Translations under genes and position numbers: made by a program
Shown here: positions 10,164 through 20,400 of the stretch, piece by piece
Layout: every line of letters starts with the position of its first letter
How positions within the stretch are numbered: the first letter of the stretch is position 1
Notes under the pieces: generated by a model
The model's input: only the letters and a program-made list of their open reading frames with translations
The model's database searches: none
Told to the model about the DNA's origin: nothing
NCBI RefSeq assembly: GCF_014697355.1
Contig: NZ_JACJRQ010000003.1
Coordinates: 62,001 to 126,000 of the forward strand
DNA: 64,000 bases
Reading direction: 5' to 3'
DNA from: Nostoc calcicola FACHB-3891
GTDB taxonomy: Bacteria; Cyanobacteriota; Cyanobacteriia; Cyanobacteriales; Nostocaceae

Positions 10164-13100
10164 ATGAACAACATCGAAGACCTTTATGAACTTTCGCCCA
10201 TGCAGCAGGGGATGTTATTTCATACCCTTTATGCACCAGAATCGGAAATCTATTTTGAGCAGTTGCTTTGTATCATCTCAGGAGAATTAAATTTTTCCGC
10301 CTTTGAGAAAGCTTGGCATTCTGTTGTGGCGAGACATGCAGTTTTACGCAGTTCCTTTCATTGGGAAGAGATAGAAAAACCCTTGCAAATGGTGAATAAG
10401 CAAGTGGATCTTTCTTGGGAAAAGCTGGACTGGCAGGATTTAACAGGTGATGAACAACAACAGAGTTTAGAGGATTTTCTCAAAAGCGATCGCCAAAAAG
10501 GATTTGATCTTGCTGAAGCTCCCTTAATGCGCTTCACCCTAATTAAACTGAGAGAACAAACCTACCAATTTATCTGGAGTCATCATCATATTCTCTTTGA
10601 CGGCTGGTCGATGCAGATTGTCCTCAAGGAGGTTTTAGCTTTCTATGAAGCACATCAACGAGGCGAACATTTACGCCTATTACCTTCTCGCCCTTATCGA
10701 GATTATATTTATTGGTTGCAACAACAAGATATTGCTCAGGCAAATCAATTTTGGCAACAAACTCTCCAGGGGTTTGAAGCTCCTACTTCTTTAGGAGGGA
10801 ATAGGGGACTAGCAATATATAATGAACAACATTTTCAATTCTCTCAAACGCTAACTGAAAAGCTACAATCTTTCGCGCGACAGCATCATTTAACTTTCAA
10901 TAATTTGGTGCAAGGAGCATGGGGATTACTCATCTCTCGCTACAGTGGAGAAAATGATGTGGTATTTGGTGCAACCGTATCTGGTCGCCCACCGACCCTT
11001 GAGAAAGTAGACTCAATGGTGGGGCTATTTATCAACACTCTCCCCATCCGATTACAAGTTAGCGATACAACAGAATTATTACCCTGGTTGAAGCAATTAC
11101 AAACCCAAGGATTTGAGCAGGAAGAATATGCTTATTGTTCCTTAGCAGAAATTCAAACACTGAGTGATATTCCGACCGGATTACCACTATTTGAAAGTAT
11201 TTTAGTATTTGAAAATTATCCCCTAGATTCCGCTGAACAGGGAAACGAAAAAACTTTAGAAATTAGCCATATTCGTTGTTTTGAACGGACGAATTATCCT
11301 CTTTCGGTGGTGATTAATCCTGAATCACAATTGTCTGGCAGGATTGTCTATGATACCAGCCGCTTTGAGCAACAGACAATTGAACGCATGATTGGACATT
11401 TCCAAACATTGCTAGCAGGAATGGTAGACAATCCGCAACAAGATATTTCCCAATTATCTCTGCTCAGTGCAGCCGAAGAGGAAGAATTACGGCTGCAAGA
11501 AAATCATCAAAAGATAGATTCTCTTGATTACAAATGTATTCATAATTTATTTGAAGAACAGGTAGAAAAAACTCCCGATGCAGTAGCGATTGTGTATGAA
11601 AAGCAATATTTAACTTATCGGGAGTTGAATAACCGCGCCAATCAATTAGCGCATTATTTACAAACGCTGGGAGTAAAACCAGAGGTACGGGTGGGGATTT
11701 GTGTAGAGCGTTCGCCTTTAATGGTAATTGGAATACTCGCTATTCTCAAAGCAGGTGGGGCTTATGTTCCTCTAGATGCGGCGTATCCATCCGAAAGATT
11801 AGCAGTGATGATGGAAGATGTACAAACACCCATCTTACTAACCCAAACTAATTTGAAAAATAGACTCCCACTCACTGCTCAAACTGTGGTGAATCTGGAT
11901 TCAGATTGGGAAATAATTGACCAATACAAAGAAGATAATTTACTGAGTGAAGTTAATCCAGAAAATTTAGCTTATATCATTTATACCTCTGGCTCCACAG
12001 GAACACCAAAAGGTACAGAAGTTTGCCATCGTAGCTTCATTGGTTTTATGTTTGGGGTTGATTATATTCACCTTGATGCACAACAAATTTGGCTGCAACA
12101 TTCATCGATTTCCTGGGATGGACTAACTCTAGAACTTTGGCCGCCCTTACTTTATGGTGGACGTTGTGTGCTTTATCCAGGACAAATTCCCACACCTGCG
12201 GACATAAGTAAAATCATCGAAGAACAAGGAGTTAATATACTTTGGCTAACTTCTGCCCTATTCAATTTGATGATTGATACAATGCCGCAAGGGTTGTTAG
12301 GAGTTAAACAACTGCTGATTGGCGGAGAATCTATTTCTATTGCTCATGTTCGTCGTGCTTTAGAGATATTACCAGAAACACAAATAATTAATGGCTATGG
12401 TCCTTCAGAATGTACAGTATTTACTTGTTGTTACCCAATTCCCAAACAACTGGCTGAAAATTTACAATCAATTCCCATTGGCAAACCTATTGGCGATCGA
12501 ACAGTTTACTTACTAGATGGAAATTTACACAGAGTTCCCATTGGGATTCCTGGGGAACTTTATATCGGCGGGGCGAGTGTTGCTAGAGGTTATTTAAATC
12601 AACCAACATTAACCCGTGAAAAATTTATTCCAAATCCTTTTGTTGAGGGAGATACACTTTACAAAACCGGAGATTTAGTCCGCCGTCTCCCTGATGGAAA
12701 TCTGGAATTTGTGGAGCGGATTGATACACAAGTTAAAATTCGTGGTTTTCGCATTGAATTAGCAGAAATTGAGGCAGTTTTAAATCAACATCCTGACATC
12801 AAGCAAGCCGTAGCGATCGTGCGGGATGATGAACCTGGAAACAAACTTTTAGTTGCCTATCTTGTTACCAAGGATAATCAATCAACTGTAGGGGCGCAAA
12901 GCCTTGCGCCCCTACTGCGAAAATTCCTCAAGACAAAGTTCCCTGACTATATGATTCCCGCTGCTTTCGTATTTCTGGAGGAATTCCCCTTAACTTCTAA
13001 TGGTAAAATCAACCGCCGTGCTTTGCCTCTTCCAGATGCTTCCCAAAGAAATCTAGAGGTTGCTTTTGTTGCTCCCCGCACACCTACCGAACAAGAATTA

Positions 13101-13391
13101 GCTACGATTTGGGCTGAAGTTCTCAAATTAAAACAAATTGGAATTCACGACAACTTTTTCGAGTTGGGTGGACATTCTTTACTAGCTACTCAAGTAATTT
13201 CTCGATTAAGAGAAGCCTTTTCTCTAGAATTTCCTCTGCGTTATTTATTTGAAAATCCCACCATTGCACAACTCGCTCAACAAGTCATAAATCAACAAAT
13301 TGAACAAGCAGAAAATGATGCCCTAGCCCAGATTTTAGGTGAAATTGATGGGTTATCAGAGGAAGAAGTGACACAACAATTACTGTTTTGA
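10164..13391 (+). CDS. aptB: Anabaenopeptin-type NRPS AptB (C-A-PCP)
   Basis: A 1075-residue single-module synthetase. The condensation domain opens with DLYELSPMQQGMLFHTL, the start typical of domains that accept a D-configured donor from an upstream epimerase, with HHHILFDGWS near residue 139. The A domain core is near residue 602 and the PCP (FFELGGHSLLATQ) near 999. Pocket residues read by eye are D-G-L-W-L-G-G-V-F-K, resembling the Val codes of gramicidin S and tyrocidine synthetases (D-A-F-W-I-G-G-T-F-K), so Val or a close relative is likely at ring position 3. The C-terminal tail (ILGEIDGLSEEEV) is a common NRPS subunit end. A palindrome insert encodes VGAQSLAPL before A10. ATG start after a family A element. 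Confidence 0.87.
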   Translation: MNNIEDLYELSPMQQGMLFHTLYAPESEIYFEQLLCIISGELNFSAFEKAWHSVVARHAVLRSSFHWEEIEKPLQMVNKQVDLSWEKLDWQDLTGDEQQQSLEDFLKSDRQKGFDLAEAPLMRFTLIKLREQTYQFIWSHHHILFDGWSMQIVLKEVLAFYEAHQRGEHLRLLPSRPYRDYIYWLQQQDIAQANQFWQQTLQGFEAPTSLGGNRGLAIYNEQHFQFSQTLTEKLQSFARQHHLTFNNLVQGAWGLLISRYSGENDVVFGATVSGRPPTLEKVDSMVGLFINTLPIRLQVSDTTELLPWLKQLQTQGFEQEEYAYCSLAEIQTLSDIPTGLPLFESILVFENYPLDSAEQGNEKTLEISHIRCFERTNYPLSVVINPESQLSGRIVYDTSRFEQQTIERMIGHFQTLLAGMVDNPQQDISQLSLLSAAEEEELRLQENHQKIDSLDYKCIHNLFEEQVEKTPDAVAIVYEKQYLTYRELNNRANQLAHYLQTLGVKPEVRVGICVERSPLMVIGILAILKAGGAYVPLDAAYPSERLAVMMEDVQTPILLTQTNLKNRLPLTAQTVVNLDSDWEIIDQYKEDNLLSEVNPENLAYIIYTSGSTGTPKGTEVCHRSFIGFMFGVDYIHLDAQQIWLQHSSISWDGLTLELWPPLLYGGRCVLYPGQIPTPADISKIIEEQGVNILWLTSALFNLMIDTMPQGLLGVKQLLIGGESISIAHVRRALEILPETQIINGYGPSECTVFTCCYPIPKQLAENLQSIPIGKPIGDRTVYLLDGNLHRVPIGIPGELYIGGASVARGYLNQPTLTREKFIPNPFVEGDTLYKTGDLVRRLPDGNLEFVERIDTQVKIRGFRIELAEIEAVLNQHPDIKQAVAIVRDDEPGNKLLVAYLVTKDNQSTVGAQSLAPLLRKFLKTKFPDYMIPAAFVFLEEFPLTSNGKINRRALPLPDASQRNLEVAFVAPRTPTEQELATIWAEVLKLKQIGIHDNFFELGGHSLLATQVISRLREAFSLEFPLRYLFENPTIAQLAQQVINQQIEQAENDALAQILGEIDGLSEEEVTQQLLF
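12888..12915. repeat. 28-bp palindrome variant inside aptB
   Basis: GTAGGGGCGCAAAG with its complement, two to four bases different from the copy at 8138 and the changes compensatory in the centre. It encodes VGAQSLAPL at the same linker before motif A10. Confidence 0.92.
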
Positions 13392-13396
13392 TAATT

Positions 13397-13616
13397 AGAG
13401 GATGTTTGAAAATTCATGATTGATGTATCAAAGATTTTTTTACCCCTCCCTAACCCTCCCCTTATAAAGGGGAGCCACTGCGTTGGACGGGTTACCCGGC
13501 TTGAAGCAAGTGGCGTGAGGGAACCGAATTTTATTGTTTCCCTCCTTTATAAGGGGGGACTAATGGGGGTAACAACGCAATTAAAATCACAGTCAATCAC
13601 TTTTAAAACAACCTAT
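13397..13616. mobile_element. MITE-like element, family C (about 220 bp)
   Basis: Left end AGAGGATGTTTGAAAA; the right end, read in reverse, is ATAGGTTGTTTTAAAA, an imperfect inverted copy. The interior has CCCTCCCCTTATAAAGGGG-type inverted tracts. A short open frame inside it (13416-13625) is a by-product. Other copies are 14048-14212 and 49499-49655. Confidence 0.72.
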
Positions 13617-13667
13617 TCGATGTAGCAAATTAATGGTACTCAGTGCAAAATCCCAGGGACTAAAAAT

Positions 13668-14048
13668 ATGTCGAAAACTATTACCTTGTCAAATATTGCC
13701 GCCAAAAAGGAATTAATTGTTACTTTATTTTGTGCTGTTGATTCCTCTGATTGGAATTTACTAGTGAAGTGCTTTGACAAAAATATTATCTATGAACGCC
13801 CAGGTTATCAGCCTTTTATTGGGCTGGATAAACTACTCAAGTTTTATCAGTATGAAAGAATTATTGCCTCTGGTGAACATCACCTTGAAAATATTGTGAT
13901 TGACAATAATCATGGTGCTTGCTGGGGACAATTTATTGGTATACATAAAAATGGATCTCAAATTAATGAGCGTTTTGCTGATGTGTATTCTTTTGAAAAT
14001 GGCAAGTTCAAAACTCGACGCAGCTACTTTTTTAGACCAGCCGTATAA
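13668..14048 (+). CDS. SnoaL/NTF2-like small protein in the apt cluster
   Basis: A 126-residue protein with the look of the SnoaL-like/NTF2 fold: an N-terminal helix region, then FDKNIIYERPGYQPFIGLD, a region of alternating strands with CWGQFIGIHKNG and ADVYSFENGKFKTRRSYF near the end. Members of this fold act as isomerases, cyclases or binding proteins in varied pathways, so the reaction cannot be named. It lies between aptB and aptC on the same strand and could be co-transcribed. It is bracketed by two family C MITE-like elements in the same orientation, and its stop codon overlaps the first base of the second one. I do not recall such a gene as a standard part of anabaenopeptin clusters. 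Confidence 0.7.
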   Translation: MSKTITLSNIAAKKELIVTLFCAVDSSDWNLLVKCFDKNIIYERPGYQPFIGLDKLLKFYQYERIIASGEHHLENIVIDNNHGACWGQFIGIHKNGSQINERFADVYSFENGKFKTRRSYFFRPAV

Positions 14049-14212
14049 GAGGATGTTTGAAAAGTCCTCTTGTCGGTATCAAAACGTTCTAGATCCCCTA
14101 AATCCCCCGATAAATTGGGGGACTTTAATTCCGGTTCCCCCCTTTTTAAGGGGGGTTAGGGGGGATCTAAAAGTGCCTAAAATCACAGCAAACTACTTTT
14201 CAAACAACCTCT
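14048..14212. mobile_element. MITE-like element, family C (165 bp)
   Basis: Termini AGAGGATGTTTGAAAAGT and ACTTTTCAAACAACCTCT are near-perfect inverted repeats. The interior carries CCCCCGATAAATTGGGGG and TTAAGGGGGGTTAGGGGGGA tracts. It begins in the stop codon of the SnoaL-like gene. Confidence 0.85.
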
Positions 14213-14218
14213 AAGTTA

Positions 14219-14341
14219 GAGACTTGCAAATAAAAAAATAATCAACTACTTCTTGTGGGGTGGGCGACACGAGCGCCCCAAGCCAAGGGCGGACAAGATG
14301 TCCACCCCACAAGATTGGGTAATTAATTTCTTGGAAGTCCC
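14219..14341. mobile_element. MITE-like element, family D (123 bp)
   Basis: Ends GAGACTTGCAAATAAAAAAA and TTTCTTGGAAGTCCC are imperfect inverted repeats. TTA flanks both sides, a likely 3-bp target duplication. The interior holds a GTGGGGTGGGCG / CACCCCAC inverted tract. The matching element is at 61451-61550. It lies six bases after a family C element and before aptC. Confidence 0.7.
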
Positions 14342-14436
14342 TTATGCCAAATAGTTTAGCCATCCTAAATCAGTTGTAAAAGTCTCTCTCTGTGCCTCTG
14401 TGGTTCGATTAAAAATTAATTTTCACAATAAATATT

Positions 14437-17400
14437 ATGAGCGATATATTAAAACGTCTAGAAGCCCTTTCACCAGAAAAACGAGAATTAGTCCTACAAA
14501 AACTCAAAAAGCAACAGCAATCTCCACTCTTAGCACCCGTATCGCGCCAACAACCCCTTCCTCTCTCCTTCGCCCAACAAAGAATATGGTTTCTCGACCA
14601 ACTCGAAGGCGAAAATTGTGTCTATAACGTCCCATTTTTCTGGCAAATTAGCGGATTTCTGAATATAGCTGCATTAGAACAAGCTATTAACGAAATTGTG
14701 CAACGTCATGAAGTATTACGCACCAGTTTCTCAGTTGTCGATGGGTTGCCGATACAGATAATTCACCCAGATTTGAAACTGACAATGCAAGTGCTGGACT
14801 GGCGACAATTGACAGAAGAAGACCAGTTAAGTACAGCCACGCAGTTAGCTACAGAAGAATTGCAACAGCCATTTGATTTAGCAAACGCACCTTTGCTGCG
14901 AGTCAAATTGTTGCAATTAACTGACCAATCCCATCTGCTATTGCTCGTCATCCATCATATCGTTTGTGATGGCTGGTCAATGGAGATATTCCGCCGGGAA
15001 TTGTTCGCCCTTTATACTGTCTTCTGCGCTGGCCAAGCGTCTCCCTTACCCGAATTATCGCTGCAATATGCCGATTTCGCGCACTGGCAAAGACAATGGC
15101 TACAAAAGGAGGTACTCCAAAGACAACTCGATTATTGGCAAAAACAATTAGCCGCAGTTTTGCCGCTGTTAGAATTGCCCACAGATAAACCGCGCCCGTC
15201 AACTCAAAGTTTTAGGGGACGCAGCGAGTTTTTAGAAATCAATCAAAATTTGACACAGAATCTAAAGCGTTTGAGTCAGGAGTCAGGAACTACTTTGTTT
15301 ATGACTTTACTGACAGCATTCACGCTGTTACTTTCGCGCTACAGTGGACAAGAGGATATTGTTGTTGGTTCTGCGATCGCTAATCGCAACCGTCGTGAAA
15401 CTGAATCACTAATTGGCTTTTTTGTCAATACTTTAGCATTACGTACCAATCTCGAAGGAAATCCAAGTTTCTTAGAATTACTTGAACGAGTCAAGCAAGT
15501 AACTTTGGATGCCTACGACCATCAAGATTTACCCTTTGAGAAATTGGTTGATGAATTGGGTATAGAGCGATCGCTCTCTCATCATCCCCTGTTTCAAGTC
15601 GCTTTTAGCTTGCAAAATCAAACCCAGCAACAAATTGAAACCAATGGATTAACCCTAACTCCCTTCAAGTGGGAAAACACAACAACTCTGTTAGATTTAT
15701 CGTTGATTTTCCGCGAAACTCCTCAAGGCTTGACAGGAGAATGGGAATATGCATCTGATTTGTTTACAGCCGAAACAATTCAACGGATGGTGGGACATTT
15801 TGCAGTTTTACTTCAGGGAATTGTTGATAACCCCCGACAATCCATAAATACCCTACCGTTGATAACAGCAGCGGAACTTCTGCAATTACAAAGCTGGAAT
15901 CAAACTCAAACTGAATATCCTGAAGATAAAACTTTAGTTGACTTATTTGAACAACAAGTTGAAAAAAATCCTCATCATATCGCTTTGGTGTTTGAATCCC
16001 AAAACTTAACTTATCAGCAACTAAATCAAAAAGCTAACCAACTCGCTCATTATTTAATTCAAAATCACCAAATTCAACCAGACACTTTAATTGGTATCTG
16101 CGTTGACCGTTCTTTAGAAATGATTATTGGTGTACTCGGTGTCCTCAAAGGAGGTGGTGCTTATGTACCAATTGACCCCAATTATCCACAAGAACGGATT
16201 GGGTTGATATTAGAAGATTCCGGAATATCGGTCTTCCTAACTCAAAGCTTTCTGTTAGACAAATTACCCCTATCTGAACTCGAAAATTCTCCTCAATTAA
16301 TTTGTTTCGATGAAGAAACTTTCACTGAAGAATTAACACAAAATCCCAGTCCGAAAAGTAAGCCTGATAATTTAGCTTATGTAATTTATACCTCTGGTTC
16401 CACAGGAAGACCCAAGGGGGTGATGATTGAACATCGCGGGCTGACCAATGTAACTTTAGCAGTGGCTAACACTTTGCAAGTTCAATCACAAAGTCGTTTT
16501 CTTCAATTTGCTTCTTTTAGTTTCGATATTTCCATTGCTGAAATTGCTCCCACTTTAGCCACGGGCGCTTGTTTATATTTGGCTAAAAAAGAGACTTTGT
16601 TACCCGGTCAAGGCTTGGTCAATTTCTTAGTTGAACGCCAAATCTCCCACATCATTGTACCTCCTTCGGCCTTATCAGTATTACCTCAAGCAACTTTACC
16701 CGATTTGCAAACCATAAGCGTTGGTGGTGAAGCTTGCCCAGCGGAATTAGTGGCACAATGGGCAACAGGACGACGTTTCATCAATGGCTATGGCCCTACA
16801 GAATCTACAGTTGTTGCAAGCATAGCTCTTTGTCAACCCAATGGCGAAAAACCACGAATTGGTAAACCATTAGCTAATACCCGCATCTACATTTTAGATG
16901 GTCACAATCAACCATTAGCCCCAGGAATACCTGGAGAATTGTGCATTGCTGGTGCAGGTTTAGCAAGAGGCTATCTCAATCGTCCTGAAACTACCACTGA
17001 AAAATTTATTCAAGTTGAATTATTCGGTAAAATTGAGCGAATTTACAAAACTGGCGACTTGGCAAAATGGGGAGATGATGGCAACCTTGAATATCTCGGT
17101 CGCATTGACGATCAAATTAAATTACGAGGTTTCCGCATCGAATTGGGTGAAATTGAATCGCTATTATTGCAACATCCATCAGTTAAAGAAGCTGTTGTAG
17201 TTTTATATGAAGCTGATAGTAATTCCAGGTTAATAGGTTATGTCACTGCGGCGGAAAAATCCGTCAATTTAGTAGGGGCGCACAGCTGTGCGCCCCTACT
17301 CAAGGAATATCTGAAAATTCGTCTGCCGAATTATATGGTTCCCAGCCAGATTATTGTACTGGATAAGTTTCCCCTTAGTCCTAACGGTAAACTAGATCGT

Positions 17401-20400
17401 AAAGCATTACCAACACCAGATATAGCCACTTCAACTAACTGGGAAATGCCAGCCACTCCAACAGAAGAATTGCTGGCTAGTTTATGGCAAGATATTTTAA
17501 AAGCTAAGTCTGTTGGTCGTCGAGACAACTTCTTTGAATTGGGTGGACATTCTCTGTTAGCAACCCAATTAGTTACCCGGATTCGTGATAGTTTTAGGGT
17601 GGAATTGCCTGTCCGCAAAGTATTTGAGCAGAGTGTTTTGTCTGAGTTAGCAACAGAAATTGACAAAGTAGGGGCGCACAGCTGTGCGCCCCTACAAAAT
17701 GTTGCCTTACCTCCCATCACGCCTCAGCCAGAAAATCAACCCAAAACTCTATCTTTTGCCCAATCAAGACTTTGGTTTTTAGCCCAGCTTGAAGGCACCG
17801 GAACCTCGGCTACTTACAATATGTCAACAGCGCTGCAACTTGATGGCAAGTTGAATATAGATGCGTTGCGGGCAAGTTTTGAGTATCTCCTCCAACGCCA
17901 TACCATTCTCCGCACTTACTTTCCGGCGCTCTCAGGAGAAGCCCAACTAGTCATTCAAAATGCAAAAGATATGGAAGTGCTGGCTATTACAGATTTACAG
18001 CATCTCGATCGCCACACGCAAGCAGAAACTGTACAACGATTATCAGATATTCACGCCCAAGAACCCTTCGATTTAAATATCGGTCCTCTGTTCAAAGCGA
18101 AACTGCTGCAATTAAGCCAAGAGAAAAATATCCTGCTTTTGAATATGCACCACATTATCAGTGATGGGTGGTCAATGGGGATATTTAAGCGCGAATGGGA
18201 ACAGGCTTATGCTGCTTTTGCTGGGGGAAATGTTCCAAATTTGTCACCGTTGCCGATTCAGTATAGCGATTATGCAGCTTGGCAGCGTAGTTGGTTACAA
18301 GGAGAAATTTTAGCAAGTCAGGAAAATTACTGGAAACAACAACTAGGCGATGCTCCCCGATTGCTAGATTTGCCTACCGATTATCCCCGCCCAGCGCAGC
18401 AAAGTTACCAAGGTGGACGCGAGGAATATTGTCTGTGCAGCGAATTGACCGAGAAACTCAAAATCGTCAGTCAAAAACACGGCGTGACTTTGTTTATGAC
18501 TTTGTTGACGGCTTTTAATATCTTACTATCTCGTTACAGCCGCCAAGAGGATTTATGTGTTGGAACTGCGATCGCTAACCGCACCCATAGCTACACAGAA
18601 GGGTTAATCGGCTTTTTTGTCAACACATTAGTATTACGCAGCAAAATCAAGCCAGAGCAAGGATTTGGCGAATTACTGCAACAAAGCCGCCAAATTTGCT
18701 TAGATGCCTACGCTCATCAAGATATTCCCTTTGAATATTTGGTAGAACAGTTGCAACCAGAACGCAGTTTGAGCCATAACCCCTTATTCCAAGTGATGAT
18801 AGTGTTGCAAAACACCGAAGGGGCAGGGAAAAATGTTAGTTTATCAGGGCTTGATATTAAATGGTTAGAGCAAAGTTATCCATTTGCCAAGTTTGATTTG
18901 ACATTGGATCTTTGCGAAAGGAACGACCAACTGCATTGTATGTGGGAATACGCCACCGATTTATTTGAGGCAGCAACGATTCGGCGGATGGCGGGACACT
19001 TTGAAGTTTTGCTGGAAGCAATCGCCGAAAATCCCCAACAGGCGATCGGTAAGCTTCCCTTAATGACAACAGCAGAAATTCAGCAACTACGAATTTGGAA
19101 TCAAACCAATATTGATTATCCCGAAAATCAGACACTAGTGACTCTGTTTGAACAACAGGTAGCAGAAACTCCCGATAAGATTGCCGTAGTGTTTGAAGAT
19201 CGAAGCTTGAGTTATCAAGAATTAAATCAAAAAGCAAATCAACTGGCAGATTATTTGTTGCAACTGAAAAAAGAACAACAATTGCCTGATAATCCATTGA
19301 TAGCGATTTGTGTAGAGCGATCGCTTTTTATGGTCATTGGCTTATTTGGTATCCTCAAAGCAGGCGGGGCTTATGTGCCAATTGACCCCAACTACCCACA
19401 AGAGCGAATTAATTTTATGCTCGAAGACTGTGAGGCAAAGGTTTTGCTCACCCATAGTCAACTTAAAGATAAATTGGGGATTGGAAAAAGCGATCGCCAA
19501 TACCAAGTATTCTATCTAGATCGAGAGGAAACTCTTAACAGCGAGCTTTTAACAGAAAACTCCCAAATCCAAAATCCAAAATCTAAAATCCAAAATCAAG
19601 ACGATTTAGCTTACGTCATCTACACATCAGGTTCTACTGGCCGACCCAAAGGCGTACAATTAACGCACCGGGGTTTAAGTAACTATTTACACTGGGCAAA
19701 AGATTTCTATGCAGTAGCCCAAGGACAAGGTACGCCCGTACAGTCTTCCCTTAGCTTTGATGCCACCATTACCTCTCTATACCTACCTCTAATTTGTGGG
19801 CGTACCACCACCTTGGTAAGAGAAAAACAAGAAATTGAAGCATTAGCAAACATCGTCAAACACAACAATCATCTTTCCCTAGTTAAAATCACGCCTTCCC
19901 ATCTGGAAATACTCAATCAGCAACTCGATCCTGATGTGATGGCGAATCGAGTTAATGCCTTTGTTTTAGGCGGTGAGGCATTACACGCGAACCAAATAAT
20001 GCCGTGGCTGACTCATGCACCAGATACCAGACTGATCAACGAATATGGGCCGACAGAAGCAGTTGTGGGGTGTTGTGTCTACGAAGCAACCAAAAAAATG
20101 GATCTGGTTGGCGATTTATTAATCGGAAAGCCAATTGCCAATGCCCGTATTTACATCTTAGATAACCAAAATCAACTGCTACCTCCTGGCATACCTGGGG
20201 AACTTTGTATTGCTGGTGCTGGTTTAGCGCGTGGCTATCTCAACCGTCCCGAACTCACAGCCGAAAAATTCATCGAACTGGAATTGTTAGGCGAACGAGA
20301 ACGAGTCTACAAAACGGGAGATTTAGCCAGATGGTTGCCAGAGGGTAACTTAGAATATCTGGGACGGATTGATAACCAAATAAAACTGCGGGGTTTTCGC

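Noticed and set aside
13416-13625. 69-residue ORF
   Set aside because: It lies within a family C element and is low-complexity, with no protein family features.
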